Source: Cryoendolithus antarcticus (lineage: Eukaryota > Ascomycota > Dothideomycetes > Cladosporiales > Cladosporiaceae). From it: DNA of 64,000 nt. Each line of letters opens with the position of its first letter. Positions within the stretch are counted from its first letter, which is position 1. Shown here piece after piece: positions 53,804 to 64,000 of the stretch. The notes beneath the pieces are model-generated. The model ran no database searches. It was given only the letters and a program-made list of their open reading frames with translations, and had not been told where the DNA came from. The stretch spans positions 1 to 64,000 of the forward strand of contig NAJO01000043.1 of NCBI GenBank assembly GCA_002077065.1, written 5' to 3'. Made by a program: the position numbers and the translations under genes.

Positions 53804-55294
53804 AGGTTTATCACGGCTATGGAAATGTCAGATCAGATGAGGCACACAGCCCTCGAGGGCAATCATCTATATATCTGCCCCTACCTAGTCATACATCGTT
53901 CCTAGAAATACTTGATGGTCACAGAATCCATTTCTCAATGCTCTCCACGCCTTCCGCAGCTGCCTTGGGTCGAAGGTCGCTTTCCATACAGCTCATGACA
54001 TGGTCACGTGTTTGTACTCCATTGGTATTGCGTTCTGCTCTGATGCCAGAGTCCCATACCCTGCCAGCCAACCTCTGAAATGGCTTCTAAACTTAGTACA
54101 AAGTGTTCGACCGTTTTGCCTTCCGAGAATTTCTCTGCTAACTGCGTAATGAAAAGTGAACTCGTTGTTTACATGGACCGAGCTACTGGCGAGATATCGT
54201 GCCAAGACGCTGCAGCATTAAGCACCAGACAGCTTGAAGAGTCGAGTCATTCGCGCTCGACAGTATGTACCATGCGCCATCGACATCGGTAGCGAGGTAG
54301 TCGATTCTCTTGACCCAGTATGATGTACAACGTGTGGAACTGATACAAGTTCACGCCTACCACTTGCCGCCATTGGCTAGTCGTCATCTTACAGGTGCAG
54401 CGCTGTATCAATTCAGACGCGGCGCAGGCGTAGAGGTGCACCAGCGCCAAAACACGCCTCTTGGAGCGTGAGACGACAACGCCCGTGCGGAACACTACAC
54501 ACGATCTACACACGTGCACACACAAAGGATCATTGTGATCATGACCGACGTCAAAGGCACGATGTAGTAAAGATAGCAATATAAACACATGATCCTAATC
54601 CCCATCCCCAAGCACAAGTGCAGCCTGTTTCCCCGAAAGCTAAGAGGATGAAGCCATGCTAGCAGCAAGTGTGGCGTCCATTCCCTTGGCCCTTTCGACA
54701 TCTACAAAGTCGGGCCAAGCGCCGTCGACGCCAGTAGTGATCCGCGTGTGAATGCACAAGTCGTGTGGAGTACAAGGGTAGATGAACTGTGAACACGCCC
54801 TGCGTGATCGAGGTCAGTCCGTTAGGATGCAGGCGACACGGACTCGTGGTGCTAGTCGGTGGAGGTGGCCACTAATTGTGACGCAGTCGATGCGACATGA
54901 GGTCGTGGAGAGTTCCTGGTGTTTGATCAAGAGTCGAATATGTGCCCGTATAAAGGTACAGCACGAGCTAGTAGTACAGGCTAGTGCTGCTAGGCGGCTG
55001 TCAGGTATCGAAGAGCCCCGTTGACGATGGATAGAGGTGCGTTACGGTAGTGAGAACGTCGTGACATTGAGTGGCCACGACAGGGCCTGCGTCGAGTAGT
55101 CTGTCGTGTTGGTATTCGTGTCCCTTCCGAACAGACGGGAATGTGTGAGAAACTCCGACCAGCGTCAATTGAGTCGGCGCAGACTAGGAGCTTCAGTAAG
55201 CAAGTGATGTGGGTATTTTCGTCAAAAATGACAAAGGAGGATGCGGATCGGTCATGAGAGTAGTGAGCGAGACGCCGCTTGGTGGGGAGCGTTC
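53804..55294. other. 1.5-kb spacer between module copies
   Basis: Several short frames on both strands without recognisable motifs. No gene called. Confidence 0.45.
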
Positions 55295-56167
55295 TCAAGA
55301 TCTCCGCGGCGGGTAGCCGTACCGAGGCGGGTCTGGATCGGACGGTCTACGCATAGACCGTGGCGTTTGGGATTCGAGATCTGGGCGAGCCCGACGAGCA
55401 ACGAGCTGAGGGCTGCGCTGAGCTGGGGTGGCACGGGGTGCCCATGTGTAATGAGCCTCTGGCTCCTGCGGCTGAGGAGCCATCACAGGCTGGGAGGGTG
55501 CGACGTGGAACATCTGCGCTTGAGCCCGGTAGTAGGTCGTGCCGGAAGCCTCCCGAGCCAGAGGACTGTAGTATGCTGCCTGCACGCCACTGAAGCGTCC
55601 ATAGACCGGGCTGTCGATCTCGGCAAGGATGTCCTCCTCCTCGTCATCGTCACTCCCAGACTCGGACTCGGTGTCGGATTCATTATCAGACTGCGCGTCT
55701 GCGGCATCGCGGCGTTGGGGTCCGGTGTAATATTGTTCGAGGCTTTGCGGATACGAGTTCTCGAGGGTGCGCTGCGGATAGCGGGGAGGTGTTCCCGCGG
55801 CGCCAGGTTCAGCAGGGTCGGCTTGCAAGATGTGTGAAGCGCGTCGCGGCCGTGCGCCGTATGCAGCGCGGGCAGTAGCGGAGGAGTACTGAGTCACTGC
55901 AAAGTCGTCGTCGCAGGGTAGGTCGCGGCGAGATGATGTATGTTCTATCTCATGTCAGTGACGTGAAGTGCCTCATCACCACCAAGCACACGTACCACTC
56001 ATGCGGGCGTCCACTGTCCCAGACGACGGTGCCGCCGAGAGCGCGGCCTGAGGCAGGACCTGAGGAGCGGTCGGAACAGGGTGGCCAGCAGTAGGTGGAG
56101 GTGTGGCGCCGTTTGCGCCGGTTCGTCGTCGCGGCGACTTCTCACGTCGACGGTGGTTTTCCGGCAT
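55295..56167 (-). CDS. Arg/Pro-rich disordered protein, module copy B
   Basis: Exon 1 runs from ATG 56167 to about 55995 (MPENHRRREKSPRRRTGAN ... ARMS), then a short phase-1 intron (GTACGT...GAGATAG) leads into exon 2, which ends at 55295; about 270 residues. The N-terminus is basic and Pro-rich. The middle has a long acidic run (DNESDTESESGSDDDEEED) absent from copy A, and the end is Arg/Pro-rich (PRYGYPPRRS). Similarity to the gene at 49243-50096 is modest but ordered: early phase-1 intron, SLEQYYTGP, SPVYGRF, LVARRARPDLE. The downstream exon edge was placed by frame, so it may shift by a few bases. No domain is known. Confidence 0.6.
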
Positions 56168-58006
56168 GCTGAGAAAATGAGGTGCGCTGTAGGTGTGATC
56201 AGTCGCGGAAGCTTGCGATGAGCGTATGAGACAATCCTCTTGTAGTCGACAAAACTGAACAGAACGACGAGATCAAGATGAGCGTATGCAAGAAATGTAA
56301 GAATGACAGACACAGGAGAAATGAAGTACTTGCGCCTGTCACACTCGCCTCCGACCACGACGCGCCGGTCACCCCTAGATGTAGCGGAATTTGAGGAGAC
56401 CAAGTCCAATGGCGGGGCTGCCACCAATCTCCGAATCGCACCGCGATGCGATTGGTAGGATCCTGTGACGCGATGAGAGACGGGTCACCTTCCAGGCGCT
56501 CCGAGACTTTGAGGCCGCCAATTCAGGCCGGAAATCAGGTGGAGAGCAAACCCGCAAACAGGTTTTGCGAAGAAGAGAGCCCAACTATAGGTGTTCGGCG
56601 CCGGCTGCCCATACCATGCACTAGCTCCGTGAGCATGGCAAACGGGGGGAGCGACAGCATGTGCAGTATCGTCCGCGCTGAGCTGCTGCGTGTGCGCGTC
56701 AGCCAACTGTTTCCCACAGAGGCCCCGCTACGCGTAGCATGTGCTGGAGCGCCGGCGATGAGACCATTGCTATGACCCGAGCCTCGAACGAGGTCCCATG
56801 GACATCAACCGCGCGTCTCGCATGCGCTGGATTGTCCTTAACATGAACCTTCATGACATTTGATGTCCCCCAATGCCGCAACTTCCAGCGTGACCGAGTT
56901 CAACCTTTCACTCCGCGTATTGCGCCTGTTGCTGCAAGCACAGGTCTCGCTCTTGACCACGCAATTGGACAACACGGTTTTGAAAAAGCGTGACGCGCGA
57001 TGCAGGCGCGTCGCGTCTTTCACCTCGCCAACAGCGCTCACTTGCTATTGGCGATCTCTAGCCGCCGTGGCTGCTGTTGTGTGATGGAGGTGCATGTGAT
57101 GGCGCGAAAGGGGTCCCGTTGATTCGCGTCACCAGATGCCGGCCAGATGACATGCCGCGTATTCGTATGCGTGCTTTCGCAGCGACGCAGCCACCTCGTC
57201 ATCGTCACGGCACCGGGCCAGGTATAGGCGAGATCCGGGGGCCATCGAGTCCAGAACGCGAAGGGAGTCTATCGGCGATCGTCGCACACTGGAAGAAGGC
57301 AACCAGTTGCCTGGTCCCTTAGGCATCAAGGGGCCAGTGGGCGACAGGCGCGTGGGAAGTGGTGGCAAAACGAGAGACGAACGGGTTCGCGGCTCTACAC
57401 GACAGTATCGCACCGAGACTGAGCATACTGTATACAACAGATTAGGGCATCTTGCCCTTTGTTTGCCCTCTGGCCTTGAGGACGAATGAGGCACATCAGA
57501 GTGAGGTCACGGCAGATGCGCTAAAACAATGCACGGTTCACCATCCCGCGCTGTTGGAGCCAGCTTCGAAAGGCCGGCTCGAGTACACCTCGCGCCGTGA
57601 TATGACTCGACGAATCAAAAGCTGCTTCAATCCGGACACCCTCGTTCCTGCCATTGCAAGCATGGCCCGAGGGGCACGCAGTAGCGGCCCCAGGAGGACT
57701 GCTAGTCCGCCATCAGGCGACGGTTGAAACCGTATGACCCGCCATTTCCGCGTCAAGATTGGTGCTGCCCACTTCGGCTCGCCAGGCCCTAGCTTCATGG
57801 CAGCACTGGCACTGTCACACAAAACTCAGGAGAGGGCTGTGCAAGACCAAAGTGCTGGTGGACGACAGCCCTGTAGCTTGTTGTCATCAGGCTTCGGCGG
57901 TAGGCTGCCCGCCCTATTGGCCACAGCGTGCAGATTGCGGAAGATGCCTCGTTGAAGTTGGGCATAATCTTCTCTTCCTCTACACAACATGCTACGTACG
58001 TGATCA
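56168..58006. other. 1.8-kb intergenic segment, upstream of C2H2 copy B
   Basis: No convincing gene. It carries the counterparts of the conserved stretches listed for 50097-52203, in the same order. Confidence 0.5.
57129..57494 (-). other. conserved block with minus-strand frame, module copy B
   Basis: Plus-strand bases 57266-57321 (TATCGGCGATCGTC... GAAGGCAACCAGTTGCCTGG) closely match 51151-51205 of copy A. On the minus strand they encode the shared PGxWLPS peptide. The rest of the frame has diverged. It could be a decayed third gene or a conserved control region. Confidence 0.3.
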
Positions 58007-59049
58007 ATGGACCATGTTCCGGACGATGGCAGCATCTTTGACTACTCGAGGAACGCCGGAGGGTTCAGCTGGGCTGATAGCCCATGGTTTGCGGACAGTC
58101 GACCCTTTGAGGAGGACTTCGATCAAGCGAGCCCGCAGCACACCATTTACGCAGAGCCATATTCATATCCCTGGCCAGCGACATTGGATCTCTCTCGACC
58201 AAGAACGATCCCCGCAGTGTTCGACACCCAGGCTTCGACGCCATGCCAGACCCCGCTCTCAACGAGTCCGTTCGGAAGTGGCAGCAACTTCTCGACACTA
58301 TATGACGAGGATTTGTGGCGCATCGAAGCGCCAAGTCCGCCGTCTGGAAACACTGAGGTGGGATCTTTGCCGTCCGTGGTATTCTCGACCAAGACAGGAA
58401 GGCCAAAGATCGAACATCGCTGCGCAGTCTGCCACAGACAGTTCAGCAGTGCCAGCGATCTGGAGCGGCATGGAAAACAAATGAGCCACAATCCTTATCA
58501 ATGCAAGTACTGCAATACCAGCTACCTACGGCGAGATGTATATCTTCGGCACAAGAACAAGCACAAGGGCGGCTCCCATACCTGCTCGTGGTGCAGGAAG
58601 ACTTGGGTTCGCAAGGATCACTTGAGCCAGCACATGAAGACCTGTCGAGTTTTGGCCACCGAACTGTGCGAACGCGACTCCCGCAGGTATGGCTGTAATT
58701 TCCAGAATCGTGGAGACGTATCATGACTGACAATTCGCGTAGCAGCTCTGTCTCTACCTGCTTCACCGCAGGCTCGGAGATCAGCCGGCACAGCGAGCAG
58801 ACTTGGTCTGACGCCGATAGCGTGTGTAGCTCTGCCTGGTCCGTCTCCAGTGGAAGCTTGACAAAGCAGCAGATGAGGAAGGCTACGCGGGCGTTGGGCG
58901 ACGTTCTGGGCAATCGATACGCGGGTTTGATCGACAGTCTAAGCAGCAGTCTTGACAGTGCCGATGATTCGACCATGAAGATGTTCGCGGAACGGATGGT
59001 GAGTGCGGCAGTGCTACAGGCACCGCTGCCTAGCGCAAGTAGCAAATAA
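58007..59049 (+). CDS. three-finger C2H2 zinc-finger regulator, module copy B
   Basis: Exon 1 is 58007-58686 and exon 2 is 58743-59049, with a 56-nt phase-2 intron (GTATGG...TCGCGTAG), giving 328 residues. The Ser/Pro/Asp-rich N-terminus is followed by fingers at about residues 138-225: CAVCHRQFSSASDLERHGK (wide His spacing), CKYCNTSYLRRDVYLRHKNKH and CSWCRKTWVRKDHLSQHMKTC (C2HC), the same three types and order as copy A. The C-terminal domain KATRALGDVLGNRYAGLIDS...AERMVSAAVLQAPL also matches. Without splicing the frame would stop at 58726, so here the intron is required. A nuclear regulator, paralogous to 52204-53265. Confidence 0.88.
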
Positions 59050-59726
59050 ACGTGAATGCTATCCATCACCCTCATCTTGGCCTACTTTAGTGTTGTCAGG
59101 GGTACTTGTCTGAGTCGCTTGTACGAGTTTGAACGCACGAAAATGCATATAAACGGTATCTGAGGTCGGCTTGAGCTTGCAACGCCCATAGAGCGGAAGG
59201 TGCGATATGATGCTCTGCTTCTTCCTGATTGTGACACAGATGAAATCAAACCGATCATGGAGAAGCGTTGATTACTGATTCTGTATATCACCAGATCTAG
59301 TAGCTAGAATCACTTGCAATGTCACTCGCAGATCTTGCCAAGTATGAATCCGAGTGTCAGTCACGCATTTGCACCGTAGCGACGGCGAGGTCTACTGCAA
59401 TTCCGAGAATTTGCAGCTTGACGTCTAGCCCACTGTGTTACTCACCACGACCAGAAGAACATATTCACCGTTTCGCTTTCGCAACGCTCTACCGGACCCC
59501 ATCATAGCAATCAAGGCGAGAGTTCAGTCGAAAAAGTAAAGAAGTCACGGAGACGTCTCCAAGCTGGACGACTGTGGTACGGCGAACGCGCGGATGGAAG
59601 TCATCAGTAGCAGCGTGACAGGGACAGAAAGGTTGGGATGTCGCTGGGTGCGCTGCCATCGCTGAGTCCGACTTTATAGGAGCCACCATGCTCAGTCCAA
59701 TGCAATACATCACAGCGTGTGGCTCC
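59050..59726. other. intergenic
   Basis: Two genes converge here. No coding signal was recognised. Confidence 0.45.
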
Positions 59727-62223
59727 TCACGCTCCCGCGGGTACGGGTGAGCCATTCACACTTGCCATGGCAGCCTCAGCCTTAGCCCGCTGTAAGCTCT
59801 GCCTTTGCCCATAGCCTTGACTCAGATAGCTTCCGGCACCTCCAGCTCCAGGATAATTGCCTGAAAGAAGGTATGTCAGCATAATCACTATAAGTCTGAG
59901 CACAAGAGGAACATACCTCCACTCCCTCCAATGCCCTCAGCAGCCAACCTCCGTTCCCGATACTTCCGCCCATTGATGATGTTCTGGAGCCTCTTCCGTT
60001 CTCTCGGCTCCGTGACCTTAGTCCAGTCGAGATCCTCGCCAGGCTCAGCGTAATTCGTGATATCCGCCAGCGTACTCGCGCTGATCTGCCCTTGGCCACC
60101 GCCGGAAGCGCCAGTGTACATGTGCGAGTTCGGATTGAGCAAGCTTTCGGGTCGTGGAGAGGGTTCGAAGTTTCGGCCTGGGGTGGAAGCGAAGGTGGCG
60201 GGGTTGTAGTCGGAGATGTCGGAGCGGAGAGGACGGGCGGCGGGGACGGGAGGGTTGATTGCTTCTCTGTGGGGAGATGTCAGTAGCGAGCTGTGATGTC
60301 AATGTGAGAGACGAACCTCGTGGCTTGATTGTGATCGTTGCGGAAGAGATCTTGATTCCAGGGTGGTAATCGCTGGAGGCGTTCATAGAGGAGGCCGCAG
60401 TTTTGACAAAGGGACTAAATGAGTGTCAGCGACGTCTTCGAATGCGTTGTGTTACCTCCTCGATCACTCACATTTGGCCCAAGGACACTGTCTCTCACTC
60501 CCCACACTGCTGCACCCCATACGTGACAATGCTTGCATCGCCAGTACTGCCGCTCTCCTTCCGTGAGCTGCTTCGACGTGCCGCCAAAGCCTGCAACATC
60601 TGGCGTATCTCTGCCAACAGGTGAAAGACTTCGAAATCGTCGCTTTTTCTTCGCACGCTCGCCACGACCCATCCGCTCATCCTCGCCACCGCCGTTGGCT
60701 TGCTGCGATCCGAGCCCACCAGAGAAGTAGTCACCGATCCCACTGCTTTGATTTTGCAGAGGATATGCGGGCGCGAATCTCGCAGTCTCTCGTCGTTGCC
60801 GCCGTATTTGTCTCTCTCGATCACCTTCCCGCTTCTCGATTTCCTCCTTCGATAGCACTTCCAGCCGTGGTTCCCAGTCCATGCCAAGCGCAGCTTCATC
60901 AAATCGCCAACCTGCGCCGACGCCAAGCGCAGACTCTGCTGTGCCGTGGAACTCGCATGCCTCATTCTCGACTTCACCCCAGTTGTTGACGCCACTGCCT
61001 ACGACACCGACGAGACTACCACCGTTGTCTATCATGTCCTTCTTCAGGCGCATGCTCGCCTCGTGAATCGCATGAGCCATCGTAGGCACCCATTCGCCAC
61101 TAAGCGCCAGGTCTGCACATGTCTGCTTTGCGAAGATCTCGGCGAACCCTGACGGATGTGATAGTGACCACTCGAACTTATCAGTATATAGCTGATTCTG
61201 CAGATTGATCGAAATCGTGATGATGCACCGTTGTGCGTCTGGTGGGTTCAGAGCAGCAGACTGTGCTGGATCTCGTGATATTGACTGAGCTGTGACAGCG
61301 ATCGCCGGTGTCTGGCCGCCGTTTGCCACTGGTGATGCTGGATCTGAGGGTGCGTGGTGTCCGTTTGTCCGCGGTGGCTGCAAGAAGCTGCCACCAGGTG
61401 TGTCGGCTTGCATCGGTGTTGATGACATTTCACGAGACACGGGGTTCACAGATGGCGTGGGCGCGGCAGAGGCAGACGGTCCAGTTTCAACGCTCGGCTG
61501 GAACAGAGGATGCAGTGCGAAGGATGCATGCTCTTCTAGCTGTTGCCGTATTTGTGATGCAATATCTGCGATCATCGCCTGCTTTCTGCTGATCGGAAAG
61601 TCCAGCTCATCTACCAATGTCCTCGCGAACATATCTGGCGTGATGAGCGCCTCGTGCAGATTCCACAAGAAGCTGTCCTTCAATCGATACTGCGGCGTGA
61701 CCTCCGGTTGCTTGTATGCCGGCAAGTTCTCATCAATCCCGTAGTCGCGGGCATTGCTCGGAGTTGGTAGCGCGGCCTCCGGTCTGAACGGGTTGATATC
61801 CAGATCTATCCGTATGGGTATGAGCGTCGTCGGTAGCACAGCCTGCGTCTGCGCTTGCCGCTCTGTGTAGATCTTCTTCGGCTTGCCCATCCAGTCTCGC
61901 CATATGCCCTGCAAGTCTACCGGTGCATGTATCTCCTTGTGATGGTCCTTTTGCCCCAGCTTCTCGCCGTTCGCATCAGGCTCTCGCCTCTGCTGGGCAG
62001 TGCGCAGACCAGTCTGCCGCCGAGGGTTGTCCGAGTCATCTATGAGCTCGTCTTCGAGGTCCTCTGAGTAATTGATCGCGGTAGTACCGCGCTTCGTAGT
62101 CCGGAAGTTCGGTATGACATTTTGCGGTTGCACCGGGGTGAGGACTGAATTGCTGAAGGTGCGCATGCGGGGCGCATAGCTCGAGACAAATGCTTGGGGA
62201 GCATTCGCCCTGGTGGCGTTCAT
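59727..62223 (-). CDS. SWI/SNF-RSC subunit of the Snf5/Sfh1 family with GATA-like finger
   Basis: Four exons: 62223-60472, 60414-60317, 60266-59917 and 59860-59727; 777 residues. The N-terminus (QAFVSSYAPRMRTFSNS) and the two SNF5 repeats are recognisable: LIPIRIDLDINPFR...LKDSFLWNLHEALITPDMFARTLVDELDFP, and CIITISINLQNQLYTDKFEWSLSHP...FAKQTCADLALSGEWV. A GATA-like zinc finger CKHC-x20-CQNCGLLYE follows and is split by the first intron. The C-terminus has DLDWTKVTEPRERKRLQNIINGRKYRERR. It should be a core subunit of an ATP-dependent chromatin remodeller in the nucleus. Filamentous ascomycetes have both Snf5 and Sfh1, and I cannot firmly assign which this is. Confidence 0.9.
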
Positions 62224-62982
62224 AGTGTCGGCACTTCAGCTGCAGGTACAGTTGTCTGCTCAGCGGGGAGGCTATTCGCAGTGTACGCTACTCGCGCGAC
62301 AGATTGGGTGTGCACTGTGGTGATCTACACTGGGTCTTTCAAGGCCGTAAGGGGATCATCGAAATCGCATTACGTTGGCGACCAGGCTAGGCATCTGAGT
62401 GGTAGGATTGATGTGCTGTCTCGTCCGTAAGATCGACTGCACTTTTACATGCTCATGCAAGGTCAACTCGCGTTGCAGTCGCGCTTTCCACTAGATCCCA
62501 AGTAAAAGGTTTCGGGCCTTCCCGTAGCGAGCTTGGCAGTTTTACGGCCGCCCTCGCACATGCAACGGCTGTGCAGTGACGTGATCAGCGCAGTCCACTA
62601 CCTGTTTGGGACCCCAATGCGAGGCGCTTGGGCGGTACCTTTCGCATCCGCGAATCTGATCTCATCTGACTCGATCTGGCCTCTTGCGCGAGAGCCCTCC
62701 ACCAGGCTCGCAAAGCGGTACCGATGAAGCATGAACATTCTGTGACGCGTGATTATCGTGATGCGGCTGCTGCGCAGTCGACGTATATATCAGATGGCTT
62801 GTTGTCGCGGTAAGTCACCTCTCATTCACTCCAACAGCACCACAGCAACAGTCCAGCAACAAACCACTTCGACTCCATCCACTGCGATCACTTTCAGTCT
62901 CTCGTCAATACTCTCCAACGAGCAATCCGACACGCTCACTTCGCCCGCTCTCTCCTACAACACTCAGTAGAGCTCCACAATA
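62224..62982. promoter_or_regulatory. divergent promoter region between SNF5-type and RTA1-like genes
   Basis: About 760 bp without a gene. The last 160 bp are C/A/T-rich with few G (from about 62817), typical of a fungal transcribed leader for the RTA1-like gene. Confidence 0.45.
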
Positions 62983-63995
62983 ATGTCGGACTCCCATGGC
63001 CAAGCAGACTGGGGCGAGTGCACCATCGCAACATGCTCGGTGGAACGCAGCATCTTCCAATACCGACCATCACTCGTCGCCAACAGCCTCTTCATCGCCC
63101 TCTTCGGCATTTCCATGATCATCCACATCTATCAAGGCATCCGATGGCGGCAACGGACCTTCGCCATCCTCATGGCTATGGGCTGCATCTCCGAGATGAT
63201 CGGATACGGCGGTCGCATCATGATGTACAATGACCCATGGAGCTTCACTGCCTTTATCATGCAAATTGGTATCTTCTGTCTTCAACTCCATCGCTATCCT
63301 GATACAGAGACTAACAAGCCATAGTCACCATCACCTTCGCACCGGTCTTCTTCACAGCAGCGATCTACATCCAGCTCTACAAATCCATCCTCAAGCTCTC
63401 GCCCGGCTCCGCCCTCTTCAAGCCCGCGCTCTACTTCCAGATCTTCATCCCTGCGGACGTCATCTCGCTCGTCCTCCAATCAGTCGGCGGCGCCATGAGC
63501 AGCCAAAGCAACGGCAGCAGCAAGACTGGTGTGAACATCGGCCTCGCCGGACTCTCGTTCCAGGTCATCTTCCTCTTCACTTTCGTCGTCCTCTCCCTGC
63601 TCTTCGCATGGAGCTACCGCAAAGACGTCAAGGCCGGGCGCGCGGCAACGGAGAACTTGGATGGCAGGTTCAAGTGGTTCTTGGGCTTCCTCACGCTGGC
63701 CACGACACTCATCTTCGTTCGGTGCTCGTACCGTATCTACGAGCTCAGCGGCGGCTACAGTGGATCTGCGCTGCACAGCCAGGCGGAGTTTATTACTCTT
63801 GAGAGCTGGTGAGTTGCCTCAGCCCACCCTCTACTCAATGTACTCTACTGACAACCTCTCAGCATGATCATCATCGCCGTCTACGCGCTGAACATCGGTC
63901 ATCCTGGCCTGGTCTTCGACCCGCGCAAGAGCGATACCACAACTGCTGGTGAGAAGGACCTTCATCGAGCAAGCGAGTCCAGTATTGAGGTTTAA
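62983..63995 (+). CDS. RTA1-like seven-helix membrane protein
   Basis: Exons are 62983-63268, 63325-63808 and 63863-63995, giving 300 residues. It has the RTA1 family pattern: FQYRPSLVANSLFIALFGIS (helix 1), FAILMAMGCISEMIGYGGR (helix 2), IVTITFAPVFFTAAIYIQL spanning intron 1, FIPADVISLVLQSVGGAM, GLSFQVIFLFTFVVLSLLF, then FVRCSYRIYELSGGYSG and the last helix MIIIAVYALNIGHPG. Members (Rta1, Rsb1, Pug1, Rtm1) move or sense lipids and give resistance to sterol-binding or amphiphilic compounds at the plasma membrane. The substrate is unknown. The stop lies 5 bp from the window end. Confidence 0.93.
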
Positions 63996-64000
63996 GCGAT

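Noticed and set aside
63018..63479. Alternative frames overlapping the RTA1-like gene
   Set aside because: Lack helices and family motifs; shadows.
1..64000. CRISPR arrays, operons with Shine-Dalgarno sites, rho-independent terminators
   Set aside because: Introns and gene families show a eukaryotic nuclear genome; none of these were seen.

Overview
This window is nuclear DNA of a filamentous ascomycete (Pezizomycotina; Dothideomycetes is my best guess, by inference). The support is short 5' GT-AG introns of about 45-65 nt, many with CTRAC-like branch sites, genes on both strands at roughly one per 1.7 kb, and families typical of these fungi: HET domain, RTA1-like, fungal_trans regulator, CYP504, Sha1/ASPM-like. 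I recognised no tRNA, rRNA, CRISPR array or intact transposon. Splice sites were placed by eye from reading frame, family alignment from memory and consensus signals.

Layout. 0-15 kb: a 5'-truncated RING-like protein, a GFA/CENP-V enzyme, a broken type-B carboxylesterase, a small unknown protein, a VOC/glyoxalase protein with a long disordered tail, a coiled-coil unknown, a probably decayed locus (11.2-13.5 kb) and a D-serine dehydratase-like PLP enzyme. 15-23 kb: GGA clathrin adaptor, Tsr3 and a large ASPM/Sha1-like calponin-homology/IQ protein. 23-28 kb: a HET gene with one internal stop, head to head with an MFS permease. 28-39 kb: ribosome-biogenesis genes Emg1, RPA34 and Grc3, then a PRISE-type reductase, a fungal_trans regulator without a visible zinc cluster, and a Grn1/GNL3L-like protein that lacks its GTPase domain. 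39-46 kb: homocysteine S-methyltransferase, then a homogentisate-pathway cluster (CYP504, fumarylacetoacetase, homogentisate dioxygenase), followed by a three-copy non-coding repeat. 46-49 kb: VPS26 with an in-frame open extension after its stop.

The most striking structure is at 49.2-59.1 kb. A module made of a minus-strand Arg/Pro-rich disordered protein, a conserved block and a plus-strand three-finger zinc-finger regulator occurs twice in the same order and orientation, about 6 kb apart. The copies have diverged, but intron phase, finger layout, the C-terminal domain and parts of the intergenic sequence still match. Between them lie an array of small GC-rich hairpins and a 47-bp minisatellite. 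The window ends with a Snf5/Sfh1 chromatin-remodelling subunit carrying a GATA-like finger and an RTA1-like seven-helix membrane protein.

Functional links: Emg1 and Tsr3 modify the same 18S rRNA nucleotide; RPA34 and Grc3 share a 157-bp divergent promoter and both serve the Pol I/rRNA pathway; CYP504, Fah and HmgA form a phenylacetate/tyrosine degradation route. Several loci carry in-frame stops that could be explained by C-to-T change, so this genome shows gene decay alongside intact housekeeping genes.
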